The position numbers and the translations under genes were made by a program. Under the pieces are notes generated by a model. That model was not told the origin of the DNA, did no database searches, and saw only the letters and a list, made by a program, of their open reading frames with translations. 64,000 bases of DNA. Origin: Marinilabiliales bacterium. Lineage in GTDB: Bacteria > Bacteroidota > Bacteroidia > Bacteroidales > ML635J-15. Numbering within the stretch: position 1 is the first letter of the stretch; each line of letters begins with the position of its first letter. Positions 1 through 9,298 of the stretch are shown here, in pieces. The stretch lies in the NCBI GenBank assembly GCA_002869385.1, contig PKTB01000024.1, positions 496,001-560,000 of the forward strand. The letters are read 5' to 3'.

Positions 1-747
1 AGATAAGCTCCCCAAAATTTGTTTAATAGAAGATGCTGCTTTGATTTCATTTGGAATATCATCAGGTGTCAATTTTAGCAACTTGTTTGTTTCCTTCATC
101 AGACGAGGCAAATCCCAATTTTTATCATAAGTCTCATTTCTTTCGTCAAAAATGGATTTACAGCATGTTTCAATAAGCTCTTTAGCTATTCCTATTGAAA
201 TATGTGGTGCGTTTTCAATAGAAACTTCCATTAGGTTTATTTGTTGGGTTACATATTCAGCGTTCAAAATTTGTTTTAGCGTTTCTCCCTTTTTAGCTAT
301 TGCCTCGCTTCCTGAGATTTTAATCCGACCAATAAATAATGGCTTACCTGAAATCTTCGACTTCTCAACAATCTCAAAATTGTCGTTAGCCAAATTATCG
401 TTAAAGATTTGAAGAAGTTTATTTACTTCAGATGGGTCAATTCTAACTAAAGGATGAACCATTTCACATAGAAAATTCAAGAAAATAGAATCATCACAGT
501 GAAGCAGATTAAACCTGCTGTCTCCAAAAATCCAATTATCATCCCAGTCATTTGGATTGTTTACCCTATGTTGCCAAATATCCCCGGCTGCATTTTTAAA
601 TCTACTGTCAGAAGATTCCATTCGTTCCAAGTCGAAAAGCCTTGAAAGAAAGTCCGTCTCTGTCATTCTTCCTGACCACCATATTCCTTCTGCTTGGATG
701 AAGTCAAAAATATTTCTTCGTGTAATATTTGTTATTCTATTTGTCAC
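1..747 (-). CDS. AbiJ-type abortive infection protein (AbiJ-NTD3 plus Abi_C), partial
   Basis: The frame is open for 249 codons and runs off the left edge of the window, so the C-terminus is missing. The N-terminus has the AbiJ-NTD3 pattern: TRRNIFDFI, a WWSGRMTETDFLSRLFDLE stretch, SSDSRF, DIWQHRVNN and a WD..W.FGDSRF segment, followed by FLCEMVHPLVR. The second half carries the Abi_C signature HISIGIAKELIETCCKSI. Members of this family are linked to abortive-infection phage defence; the activity of this copy is inferred from family only. I chose the GTG at 745-747 because it puts the conserved TRRNIFDF about nine residues in; an in-frame TAG lies just upstream and the first ATG would cut off conserved sequence. 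The gene follows an attC-like fold-back and may be its own cassette. Confidence 0.82.
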   Translation of the reverse strand, partial: MTNRITNITRRNIFDFIQAEGIWWSGRMTETDFLSRLFDLERMESSDSRFKNAAGDIWQHRVNNPNDWDDNWIFGDSRFNLLHCDDSIFLNFLCEMVHPLVRIDPSEVNKLLQIFNDNLANDNFEIVEKSKISGKPLFIGRIKISGSEAIAKKGETLKQILNAEYVTQQINLMEVSIENAPHISIGIAKELIETCCKSIFDERNETYDKNWDLPRLMKETNKLLKLTPDDIPNEIKAASSIKQILGSLS

Positions 748-769
748 AGTTCTAAGTCGTTTTAAAATT

Positions 770-903
770 GGCTATAACGGTGAGTATAAGAATAGTAGCC
801 GATTGCGTTGCACTTCCTTGTCAAATTACAAGAAAGTTGAAGCGGGCTACCCCCCCCTTTAATTTACTACTATCTCGGCTATTATTTTTATACATTGTTA
901 GGC
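770..903 (-). other. attC-like fold-back site (candidate integron cassette recombination site)
   Basis: A 134-base imperfect palindrome fills the gap between two accessory genes. The outer arms are TATAAGAATAGTAGCCGA (785-802) and its near-complement at 875-892 (16 of 18 pair, the two others as G:T). Inside it, GTAGCC (795-800) can pair with GGCTAC (845-850), and CTTGT can pair with ACAAG. Read on the minus strand, it begins eight bases after the DGQHR stop codon with GCCTAAC, an R''-box of the form RYYYAAC, and ends with GTTATAGCC, which resembles a GTTRRRY R'-box. Length and layout fit attC sites. No integrase is in the window, so the site assignment is an inference. Confidence 0.5.
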
Positions 904-910
904 AAAGTTT

Positions 911-2695
911 TTATTTAAAATATTTATTATAAATATCTTCACCCATTTTTCGATATTGACTTGACTTGAACTTCTTAAAATCAAATTTTTCAATGTCTTT
1001 TAGCTTTAATTTATAATCTTCAATGCTTGCTACCTTATTATTTTCAATAAGCAACCTTAAAAGATTTAAAATGCCATTGAAAAATGTAACCGTTAAAAGT
1101 CCTCTAGGATTACTTGGGCGATATGTTTCCCATTGATCTGTATCCAATTTAGCTTTTAGGGCTATAAACATATCTCTAATCTTTTCAACCGAGAAATCCA
1201 CATATTCATCTAACAAATCAAATTCTTTATTGTCCTTAACTTTTAATTTTTGTTTGTCAGCATTTTTCCAAATAGTATATAAACTGTCCTTTGCTTTAAC
1301 ATCTTCAATTTTGATCAATTGTTTTAATCCAAAACTAACAATTGAAGCAGTTTTTATTTTTCCCTTTTCATACCAGTATTGTTCAATCAAATTACCTAAA
1401 GGACCACTTTTATTTAATCCTAGCAGAATTCTTTTTCCGATTGCAACGGTTGAGAAAGGACTAATCATCAACTCAATTTCTTGTTTTAGTTGTGATTTAA
1501 CGTTTGTTTGATTTGAATTAATCTCCAAAAACAAATTTGCTTCAAACTTTAATCTGGTTTGTTTGCTTTCAGCTTTTGGAAATAAAATACCTGTTACTAA
1601 TAAGTTCTGAATCTTACGAAGTTTTGAAATTGTTATTTCAAACTGATCATCACCTTCATGGTAAGCATATGTTCTATGCTGACCATCTATTAACCCAATT
1701 ATGTTACATTCATCATTTATTTCAATTAATGCAGGTGTTACTTCTGTTGCATTATAGCCAACAAACTGTCCATTTGCGTTAATGGAAAGTAATTTACCTG
1801 CTTTGTCATATAATTTGATTTTATCTATCGATATAGTTGAAATAATATTATTTATAAAAACCCTATTCTTTTCAGTTAAATATCTTCTCATACTAGATAT
1901 TTTCTTTGCCTCAAACATTCTTTGGTAGTGACCAACGTTTTCAACATCACGCCATCCAGATTGCCTCAAGACATAAGATCTTTTAAGTAAAGATTCTGCA
2001 TCAATATAAAATGAAACAATTTTATAGCCTTCATCAAATTAACTTTTTTCCTCAGGTAGAATATGTCCAGAAAATTTATTCGAGGACGAGACAGATGAGT
2101 TTTTAATATTAGAACCAAATTCATCAAAAGGAATTTTTACGAAATCAAGAAACTCATACTTACTTGATTGTTTAATAACTTTAGTTAGACTTTTAAAATA
2201 TTGAACTATATGATAGTCAAAGAAAATGACATCTTTCACGACATTTTTATGATCATCAGAAATGGTCTTTTTAGAGCAATATAATATTTGTAGGCGTAAT
2301 TCATTTTTTGAATAATTGCCTGCAATTTTTTCTTCATAGAATTTTTTAAAACTTTTAAGCTTTTCCTCTGTCAACATAAAATCAATAAAATTTCTTTTGT
2401 CTTCATTGACCTTGTTATAGAAGATACTTTTTTTCAAAAGATGATCGCCAGGGTTTCCAATCGTATATTCAGTAAGTAGAATGATGTTTTCATTTATAAA
2501 GACATCATCCATTTCAGTCTTTCGATTGTCATATTCAAAATGTTTACCGTCAATGTAAGGCAGTCTTTGAAATCCGATGTTTTTAAGAATTGTAGAAATC
2601 TCATTTCTTTGGTCTCGTATTTCTTTCCTAAAAGCTTTCTCTTGTGGAGATAACTTCTTTCTGGTGGTTTTTTTTCTTGTTCTTTTCTTAGCCAT
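911..2695 (-). pseudogene. DGQHR-domain protein, interrupted by in-frame TAA
   Basis: Two open stretches (2695-2042 and 2038-911) lie in the same frame and are separated only by a TAA at 2039-2041 (codon 219 of about 594). Translation past the stop, FDEGYKIVSFYIDAESLLKR, continues the family without a gap. The N-terminal part begins with a lysine/arginine-rich tail and holds DDVF...ILLTEYT, which might be a restriction-endonuclease-like core (inference). The C-terminal part holds the defining IDGQHRTYAYHE motif (DGQHR at full-length codons 337-341). DGQHR proteins are related to DndB, a regulator of DNA phosphorothioation. It lies nine bases after the methyltransferase gene in the same direction, so the two are probably co-transcribed. 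Whether two polypeptides are made is unknown; the second half lacks a convincing start. Confidence 0.75.
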
Positions 2696-2704
2696 GGAGA
2701 TTGC

Positions 2705-3958
2705 TTATAGATAATCATTTTCATTTAGGTCAACACATATTTCAATTATTACTCTAATGCTTTTTGCATTAAAATCTGGATGTTTTACATGTGAATATGT
2801 ATTTGTTTTTGTGTAACCATATAGCTTTTTGCCATCAAATTTCTTTCGTTCTTTAAACTTAAATAAAGGTTCAATTCCAAATTTAGATAATGGAGGTTTT
2901 TCTATTAGCTGGCTGATAGTATCATTAATATCAGCTTTATTAACGGCTCCAATTATTTGATATTCAACTTTAATAAGTTTATTCTTTGCTTCACTTTTAC
3001 CTTTAAGAACTACAAAAATTTTAAAATTGTTTTGTTTTGTAATCTTTTCAATACTAATGGTTAAAACTCTAGCATATTTTAATGACCTTAATTCTAATAT
3101 CCTTTTTTCAAATAAGTCTTGATCAGTATTTTGCCTAAACAATTCATATTCTTCCCTGTTTTTTATTAAAGTCTTTTTGAGATAATCCTTAAACATTTTA
3201 ATGTATTCTGCATTAAGCTCAAATCCTATATAGTTTCTTTTCATATATGCTGATTGGGATAAAACTGTCCCACTTCCAGCAAATGGATCTAGTACTATAT
3301 CATTTTCATCAGAACTAATTTGAATCATGTTTGCTACCATGCTCTGGGGTAAAGGACAAAAATGACGGATGTATTCATCACCCCATGATCCTTGAGTGGG
3401 AATAGGAAATTCCCAGACTTCATCTAAAGCCTTTCCTTTAGGATTATATCTTTCAGGATACTTAATCCACCATTTTTTTAGATGAGAAGTGTCATAGATT
3501 CTAACATTGTCATTATTGGATTTATATTCAGCAGATTTTGAAAAGAAAAGAATATACTCGAATTTCCTTTGCATAAAACCATTGGTAGACCATGGTACAG
3601 TTTTATCTTTCTTCCAAATGATTACATCTTGCAGTAACCATCCAACTTCCTTAAGTTTGTTAGAAAGGTCAAATGGCAAAGTCACTACTTGATTGTTTCT
3701 TTTAAAAGTGTCAATAATTATCCAAAGTGTACCATCTTTTCTTGTGATTTTCAAAACACCTTCAAAAATTGATTTTAAGTCATTTAAGTAGTCATTATAT
3801 GATTGTCCATATCCAACTTGATTATCAGAGTTGTAGTCCTTCATATCATAATATGGAGGAGATGTAATGGTAGTGGCTACCTCAATCTCGGGAGATACTG
3901 TATCTAATATTGATCTTGCATCTTTTTTTAATATTTTATTCAATATATTCTTTCGCAT
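2705..3958 (-). CDS. DNA methyltransferase (N4-cytosine/N6-adenine type, beta class)
   Basis: The protein has 417 residues. Catalytic motif IV, TSPPY, is at residues 32-36, and the AdoMet-binding motif DPFAGSGT is at 224-231, followed by YIGFELNAEYI. The order IV then I marks a beta-class amino-methyltransferase (PF01555 family). SPPY rather than DPPY is more typical of N4-cytosine enzymes, so m4C is the better guess. About 150 residues after the catalytic domain match no family I recognise and could be a target-recognition or partner-binding region. The gene starts an apparent two-gene unit with the DGQHR gene. No restriction endonuclease is evident unless the DGQHR protein's N-terminal region is one. 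Confidence 0.88.
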   Translation of the reverse strand: MRKNILNKILKKDARSILDTVSPEIEVATTITSPPYYDMKDYNSDNQVGYGQSYNDYLNDLKSIFEGVLKITRKDGTLWIIIDTFKRNNQVVTLPFDLSNKLKEVGWLLQDVIIWKKDKTVPWSTNGFMQRKFEYILFFSKSAEYKSNNDNVRIYDTSHLKKWWIKYPERYNPKGKALDEVWEFPIPTQGSWGDEYIRHFCPLPQSMVANMIQISSDENDIVLDPFAGSGTVLSQSAYMKRNYIGFELNAEYIKMFKDYLKKTLIKNREEYELFRQNTDQDLFEKRILELRSLKYARVLTISIEKITKQNNFKIFVVLKGKSEAKNKLIKVEYQIIGAVNKADINDTISQLIEKPPLSKFGIEPLFKFKERKKFDGKKLYGYTKTNTYSHVKHPDFNAKSIRVIIEICVDLNENDYL

Positions 3959-4000
3959 TCTTAGTTTCGTTTGTTCAAAAATACAGTTTCTTTAAATTTT

Positions 4001-4090
4001 GCCTAACTTAAATATAACCACACCCATTTCCACTATTCCTATACCCCTACGATAAATAACCGTACTTTAAGTGTTAGTTATATTTGCTAT
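4001..4090 (-). other. Second attC-like fold-back with GTTAGGC core
   Basis: Upstream of the methyltransferase, the plus strand reads GCCTAAC at 4001-4007 (GTTAGGC on the minus strand, a perfect GTTRRRY R'-box). AAATATAAC at 4011-4019 is the exact complement of GTTATATTT at 4077-4085, giving a fold-back of about 85 bases. The box is exactly complementary to the GCCTAAC next to the DGQHR stop. That is what an integron cassette requires when its two ends join in the excised circle. The shared outward sequence extends to ten bases (GTTAGGCAAA at 897-906 and TTTGCCTAAC at 3998-4007). The distal R''-box is not clear. Confidence 0.4.
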
Positions 4091-4154
4091 AAAACTATAA
4101 TAAAAAAAGCATTTCTGCAAATAATGCTGTGTTTTATTTGTTATAATTATTGCT

Positions 4155-4181
4155 CTAATCAGGATTGCAAATCCTGATTAG
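4155..4181. repeat. Perfect hairpin palindrome (REP-like)
   Basis: CTAATCAGGATT (4155-4166) and its exact complement (4170-4181) are separated by GCA. It resembles in size and style the palindromes beside the two RAYT genes of this window but has a different sequence, so it may be a solitary REP element. Confidence 0.55.
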
Positions 4182-4207
4182 CAAGTGTTGGTAAGCAAGA
4201 TGCTAAA

Positions 4208-4237
4208 CAAAAAATCCACGGATTTAAATCCGTGGAT
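4208..4237 (-). terminator. Intrinsic terminator downstream of korAB
   Basis: A perfect 24-base palindrome (4214-4237, ATCCACGGATTT and its complement) is followed on the minus strand by a run of six T. It lies about 30 bases after the korB stop codon. The palindrome also looks like a REP element recruited as a terminator. Confidence 0.7.
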
Positions 4238-4268
4238 ACTGTATTCTATTCTGTTTGTTTAGTTTATT

Positions 4269-5279
4269 TTAAACTTCCCAGGTAGATCCGCTGTTAAACA
4301 GGTCGTCCATATTCTTGATTTTTGACTTTGACTGAACTTCAGCGATTTGTTTTGTCATTAAATCATCGTAAGTATCGTCTTTTACAGCACGTATGATACC
4401 AAAAACTGTTGGAAATTCAGGTTGTTTCAGGTTTACCAGCATATTATGAATAGTTGTATCTTCTTCATACATGTCATGAACTAAAAGGTCATCTTCTGTA
4501 ATACCATTTTTACCAATTTCTACGACTTTTAATTTAAAACCGTCTAAGACTAGGCCTTTATCGTTTTCAGCGCCAAAAATCATTGGTTTACCGTGTTCTA
4601 CCCATAATTGGTTATCATCGCGGGTTTCCTTATCGGTAATTGCTGAGTGTGCTCCATTATTAAAAATTACACAGTTTTGAAGAATCTCTATCATCGATGT
4701 TCCCTTAAAACCATCTGCCTGCTTAAAGATTTCAACTGTTTGCTTTACATTATTATCAATAGTACGTGCAAAGAATCTTCCACCTGCTCCAATTGTAAGT
4801 TGTCCTGGATTAAACGGAGCTTCAATTGTTCCAAATGGCGAAGACTTAGTCTTTTGCCCTTTTAATGATGTCGGAGAATACTGTCCTTTTGTCAAACAAT
4901 AAATCTGATTATTAAAAAGAAGTACATTAACATCAATATTACGGCGTACTTCATGAATAAAATGGTTTCCACCAATAGCAAGAGCATCACCATCACCAGT
5001 AATTTGCCAAACACTTAATTTTGGGTTGGCCAGCTTAACTCCTGATGCCAATAATGCTGCTCTACCATGAATTCCATGAAATCCGTATGTGTTCATATAA
5101 TAAGGAAAACGCGAGCTACATCCAATACCTGAAACTACAGCATAATCTTCTTTATTATGATCTAATTCCGATAGAGCTCTCTGTAATGATGCTAATACCA
5201 TAAAATCACCACATCCCGGGCACCATCTTACTTCCTGATTGCTTTTAAAATCTTTGGGTGTATATTTTTTTACTTCCAT
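4269..5279 (-). CDS. korB: 2-oxoacid:ferredoxin oxidoreductase, beta subunit (2-oxoglutarate type)
   Basis: The 336-residue protein carries the thiamine-diphosphate half of an oxygen-sensitive oxidoreductase that converts a 2-oxoacid and CoA to acyl-CoA, CO2 and reduced ferredoxin. RWCPGCGDF near the start supplies C20 and C23, and the TPP/Mg motif GDGDALAIGGNHF spans residues 95-107, followed by NNQIYCLTKGQYSPTS. The length fits KorB-type beta subunits. It starts two bases after the korA stop codon, so the two subunits are translationally linked. 2-oxoglutarate is the likeliest substrate from the two-subunit architecture with a fused alpha-gamma partner; other 2-oxoacids cannot be excluded. 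No ferredoxin (delta) gene is adjacent. Confidence 0.92.
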   Translation of the reverse strand: MEVKKYTPKDFKSNQEVRWCPGCGDFMVLASLQRALSELDHNKEDYAVVSGIGCSSRFPYYMNTYGFHGIHGRAALLASGVKLANPKLSVWQITGDGDALAIGGNHFIHEVRRNIDVNVLLFNNQIYCLTKGQYSPTSLKGQKTKSSPFGTIEAPFNPGQLTIGAGGRFFARTIDNNVKQTVEIFKQADGFKGTSMIEILQNCVIFNNGAHSAITDKETRDDNQLWVEHGKPMIFGAENDKGLVLDGFKLKVVEIGKNGITEDDLLVHDMYEEDTTIHNMLVNLKQPEFPTVFGIIRAVKDDTYDDLMTKQIAEVQSKSKIKNMDDLFNSGSTWEV

Positions 5280-5281
5280 GA

Positions 5282-7111
5282 TTACTTGTTTTCAATCGTT
5301 TCAATAATATTTTCTTTTAAATAACTCACTGAGAATGGTAATCCCTGTACAAGATTTACCTGTTCGTACTTATACTCAGGGAACTTCATTCTAAGGTAAG
5401 ATGCAAATTGTCCGAGGTTTAGCTCGCAAACTATTATCCTTTTATATTTGCCTAAAATTTCTTTAGTATTTTTTGGCAAAGGATTTATATAGTTAAAATG
5501 AGCATGAGCTACCTTTTTACCTTCATTATTAAGTTCATCAATGGTAGATTTAATATGTCCGTATGTACTACCCCATCCAATTATCAGAGTATCTGCATCA
5601 GTATCTCCTTCAACTTTTTGTTCAGGAATAAAATTAGCTAGTTTTTGAACTTTTTCTTCACGAATCATTGTCATATTCTCGTGATTTTCGGGTATATATG
5701 AAACAGTACCACTTATGTTCATTTTTTCTAGTCCTCCAATACGATGTTCAAATCCTTTCATTCCGGGAACAGCCCATCTACGTACAAGATTTTCGTCTCT
5801 TTCGTATGGTTCATACTCTTCTTTGCTTTTGTCTGCCATTTTTGCTTCAATCCCTTCCAAATCCTTCATTGCAGGGATTTTCCAAGGCTCTGTCCCATTA
5901 GCAAGATATGAATCTGTAAGTAATAAAACCGGAGTCATATGTTCCAAAGCTAGCTTTGAAGCTTTGTAAGCATAGTTAAAACAATAAGAAGGTGTACTTG
6001 CAGCAATTACAGGAACAGGGCTTTCACCGTTTCTACCTGTTAATGCCTGGAAAAGGTCGGATTGTTCAGTTTTTGTTGGTAATCCTGTTGAAGGTCCGCC
6101 TCTTTGAACATTGACAACAACTAATGGCAATTCTGTGATTACAGCTAAACCTAAGGCTTCTGATTTTAAAGCTAATCCCGGGCCACTGGTTGATGTCGCA
6201 GCAAAATTACCCGCAAATGCAGCACCTACAGCGCTTACGATTCCACCAATTTCGTCTTCTGCCTGAAATGCTTTGGCGCCTAAATCCTTGCGATTAGCAA
6301 TTTCCATAAGTATTTCGGATGCAGGTGTAATCGGGTATGATCCTAAAAAGAGCTCAAGCCCAGATTTTTCAGCTGCTGCTAGTAATCCCCATGCTGTAGC
6401 AATATTCCCACTAATACTTCTGTACTTTCCTTTTAGGTCAGTTGGTGCATGCACTCTAAACGAAGGCATTGCCTGTATTGCTGAGGCATAATTAAATCCA
6501 CCCTGAAGTACTTTTTTGTTTGCTTCGATAAGCTCAGGTTTATTTTTGAACTTTTCTTCAAAAAACTGTTCAGAATACTTAGTCGGAAAACCAAAAAGAT
6601 TGTAAACAATGCCCAGAGCAAACATATTTTTACTCTTCATTATTACCTTAATGTCTAAATCAGAGTCTTTTAAGCTTTCCTGAGTCATTGAGCTGATTGG
6701 AGATAAAATGAGCTTATAGTCTTGCTTAAGGTTACTCATAGTATTTTCCTCAAAACCAGCTTTTTCCATATTTTTATCACTAAAAGAATCCTCATCGGCA
6801 ATAATGGTACCTCCTCTTTTTATTGAGTTGATATTTGCCATAATAGCAGCTGGATTTAAAGCGACAAGAACATCACATTTATCACCGGGAGTATGTATTC
6901 CTTTCCCAAAATGTAATTGAAATCCGGATACTCCACCAACAGTTCCCTGTGGTGCTCTGATTTCAGCAGGATAATCAGGGAAAGTAGCTACTTCCTCGCC
7001 CATTTGAGCAGTTGTGTTAGTAAGTTGTATCCCGGTAAGCTGTATGCCATCTCCGGAATCACCGGCAAATTTTACCACAACGTCATTAAGATTAATCTTT
7101 GTTTTACTCAT
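5282..7111 (-). CDS. korA: 2-oxoacid:ferredoxin oxidoreductase, alpha subunit with fused gamma domain
   Basis: The 609-residue protein begins with the gamma domain (VVKFAGDSGDGIQLTG at about residues 10-25, then PAEIRAPQGTVGGVSGFQLHFG). It continues with the alpha pyrimidine-binding domain (SGNIATAWGLLAAAEKSGL, GSYPITPASEILMEIA, AFQAEDEIGGIVSAVGAAFAG, ATSTSGPGLALKSEALG) and the C-terminal domain with LIIGWGSTYGH. This gamma-alpha fusion is the usual form of KorA-type enzymes in Bacteroidota. Together with KorB it supplies reduced ferredoxin or, in reverse, fixes CO2 onto succinyl-CoA. It is the first gene of the korAB operon. The coding sequence is complete. Confidence 0.93.
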   Translation of the reverse strand: MSKTKINLNDVVVKFAGDSGDGIQLTGIQLTNTTAQMGEEVATFPDYPAEIRAPQGTVGGVSGFQLHFGKGIHTPGDKCDVLVALNPAAIMANINSIKRGGTIIADEDSFSDKNMEKAGFEENTMSNLKQDYKLILSPISSMTQESLKDSDLDIKVIMKSKNMFALGIVYNLFGFPTKYSEQFFEEKFKNKPELIEANKKVLQGGFNYASAIQAMPSFRVHAPTDLKGKYRSISGNIATAWGLLAAAEKSGLELFLGSYPITPASEILMEIANRKDLGAKAFQAEDEIGGIVSAVGAAFAGNFAATSTSGPGLALKSEALGLAVITELPLVVVNVQRGGPSTGLPTKTEQSDLFQALTGRNGESPVPVIAASTPSYCFNYAYKASKLALEHMTPVLLLTDSYLANGTEPWKIPAMKDLEGIEAKMADKSKEEYEPYERDENLVRRWAVPGMKGFEHRIGGLEKMNISGTVSYIPENHENMTMIREEKVQKLANFIPEQKVEGDTDADTLIIGWGSTYGHIKSTIDELNNEGKKVAHAHFNYINPLPKNTKEILGKYKRIIVCELNLGQFASYLRMKFPEYKYEQVNLVQGLPFSVSYLKENIIETIENK

Positions 7112-7168
7112 ATATTAGTTTTATAAGTTTTTCGTATAACAGATTATTTTATATAGTGTTTAGTAATT

Positions 7169-9298
7169 TTATTGTTTTATACCCTTCATTGAGAGTTGAA
7201 TTCTTTTTCTATCTATGTCTATATCAGTTATTTTGACTTTTACATGTTGATGCAAACTAAGAACCTCAGCAGGATTTGAAATAAACCTGTCTGCTATCTG
7301 ATATATGTGAACCAGACCGTTTTCTTTAATTCCAATATCAACGAAAGCACCAAAATTTGTAATATTTGTAACAATACCTGGGAGTTCCATATCTATTTTT
7401 AAGTACTCAATTTTATAGATTGTTTTATCAAACTCCATTACTTTGATTGCTTTACGTGGGTCTCTGCCCGGTTTTTCCAACTCTTTGATAATGTCATTTA
7501 AACTTGGTAAACCGATCTCTTCAGTAACATATTTATTTAAATCAATGGATTCTAGTACTTCGGGAGTTTCAATTATCTCCTCAACAGATTTTTTAAGGTC
7601 TTTTGAGATACTTTTTACAATATGGTATGATTCAGGGTGTACAGCAGTATTATCAAGAGGATTTTTACCACCATCAATTCTTAGGAAGCCTGCACATTGT
7701 TCAAATGCCTTTGCTCCCAAGCGTGGAACTTTTAGTAGCTCTTTTCTACTCTCAAATGCACCATTATCGGCACGATAATCAACAATTCCTTTGGCTAATG
7801 CAGGACCAAGACCTGAAACATAGTTAAGTAGGTGCTTTGAGGCAGTATTAAGATTAACTCCAACACTGTTTACAGCGCTTTCAACAACTCTGTCGAGACT
7901 TTCCTTAAGTAATTTCTGATCAACATCATGTTGGTATTGCCCAACACCGATTGATTTTGGATCAATTTTTACAAGTTCTGCAAGTGGATCCATTAGTCTT
8001 CGTGCAATAGATACAGCCCCACGTACTGTAACGTCATAATTTGGGAACTCCTCTCTTGCAACAGATGAAGCCGAATATACAGATGCTACGTCTTCGCTGA
8101 CAACAAATACTTGTAATTCTCTGTCAAACTTGATTCGCTTCACAAAACTTTCGGTTTCGCGGCTTGCAGTTCCGTTTCCAATAGCAACAGCATCAATCTT
8201 AAAGCTACTTACAAGTGAGCTAAGCTTTTTCATTTCCATTGATGTTTCTTCCTGTGGTTTGTGAGGATAAATTGTTTCGTTGTGAAGTAAATTTCCTTGC
8301 TCATCAATACAAACTACTTTACATCCTGTTCTGTAACCCGGATCAATACCTAAAATGCGTTTTTTTCCATAAGGCGGAGCTAAAAGCAATTGTCTTAGGT
8401 TTACTGCAAATACATCAATTGCAGAGATATCAGCCGTGTTTTTACTTAAACCTGCGAATTCGTTCTCGATAGAAGGTTTAATAAGCCTTGAATATGAATC
8501 TTCCATAGCTGCTTGAACAATCTCGGCACATTTGTTATTTCCTCTGACAAACAGATATTTAAGCTTTTTTAGAGCATTTTCAGCGTTTGGTGAAATATCT
8601 ACACGTAAATAACCTTCTTTCTCACCTCTTCTGATCGCCAGAATTCTATGCGATGGACATTTGTCAAGTTTTTGGCTAAAATCAAAGTAATCTTTGTATT
8701 TTATGGCTTCATCAGCCTTTGATTTAACAACTTTAGATGTTATTATTGCACTTTCTTCGAATGTATTTCTGACTCTTTCACGAGCCGAAGGATTTTCGGA
8801 TATTTTTTCAGCGATAATATCATTTACACCGGCAAGAGCTTCTTCGATACTGCTTACTTTATCGTTTAGATAACCTGATGCAATAGCCTCTATATCAATA
8901 TTTTTCTGATCGAAAATAATATCTGCAAAAGGTTCAAGACCTTTTTCTTTTGCTATTGATGCTCTGGTTCTTTTCTTAGGTTTGTATGGTAAGTAAATAT
9001 CCTCCAGAGTGTTTGCGTCCCAGGTATCTTCAATTTTTTGTTTTAGTTCGTCAGTAAGTAGATCTTGCTTTTCAATAACTCCCAAAATGGTTTCTTTACG
9101 CGAGATAAGTTCTGTAAAATATTCATTTTGCTTTAAAATCTGTTCGATTTGTTCCTCGTCTAGCCCACCTGTTCTTTCTTTCCTGTATCGTGCAATAAAT
9201 GGTATTGTAGCACCACCGTTTATCAATTCAACTGTATTCCCGACCTGACGTGTGTTTATACCTGTTATTCCTGATATTAATCTAATAATCTTTTCCAT
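7169..9298 (-). CDS. tex: Tex family RNA-binding transcription accessory protein
   Basis: The 709-residue protein is colinear with Tex/YhgF. It has an N-terminal helical region with GGATIPFIARYRKERTGGLDE, a YqgF-like domain starting RILGIDPGYRTGCKVV, a helix-hairpin-helix stretch (LNTASKHLLNYVSGLGPALA, then RLGAKAFEQCAGFLRI), and a C-terminal S1 domain (PGIVTNITNFGAFVDIGIKENGLVHI). Tex binds nucleic acid through S1 and acts on transcription; the exact role in this phylum is not settled. The gene stands alone behind korAB, with a 57-base gap and opposite to the next gene. Confidence 0.93.
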   Translation of the reverse strand: MEKIIRLISGITGINTRQVGNTVELINGGATIPFIARYRKERTGGLDEEQIEQILKQNEYFTELISRKETILGVIEKQDLLTDELKQKIEDTWDANTLEDIYLPYKPKKRTRASIAKEKGLEPFADIIFDQKNIDIEAIASGYLNDKVSSIEEALAGVNDIIAEKISENPSARERVRNTFEESAIITSKVVKSKADEAIKYKDYFDFSQKLDKCPSHRILAIRRGEKEGYLRVDISPNAENALKKLKYLFVRGNNKCAEIVQAAMEDSYSRLIKPSIENEFAGLSKNTADISAIDVFAVNLRQLLLAPPYGKKRILGIDPGYRTGCKVVCIDEQGNLLHNETIYPHKPQEETSMEMKKLSSLVSSFKIDAVAIGNGTASRETESFVKRIKFDRELQVFVVSEDVASVYSASSVAREEFPNYDVTVRGAVSIARRLMDPLAELVKIDPKSIGVGQYQHDVDQKLLKESLDRVVESAVNSVGVNLNTASKHLLNYVSGLGPALAKGIVDYRADNGAFESRKELLKVPRLGAKAFEQCAGFLRIDGGKNPLDNTAVHPESYHIVKSISKDLKKSVEEIIETPEVLESIDLNKYVTEEIGLPSLNDIIKELEKPGRDPRKAIKVMEFDKTIYKIEYLKIDMELPGIVTNITNFGAFVDIGIKENGLVHIYQIADRFISNPAEVLSLHQHVKVKITDIDIDRKRIQLSMKGIKQ

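Noticed and set aside
152-862. Plus-strand frames of 86 and 101 codons
   Set aside because: They lie opposite the well-supported Abi gene and the attC-like palindrome and have no recognisable protein character.
770-903. Riboswitch or RNA gene in the palindrome
   Set aside because: The fold-back with GTTAGGC/GCCTAAC ends and the position after a stop codon fit a recombination site better; no known riboswitch core was seen.
2494-2724. Minus-strand frame overlapping the DGQHR start
   Set aside because: It is an out-of-frame shadow of the DGQHR N-terminus, which has family support.
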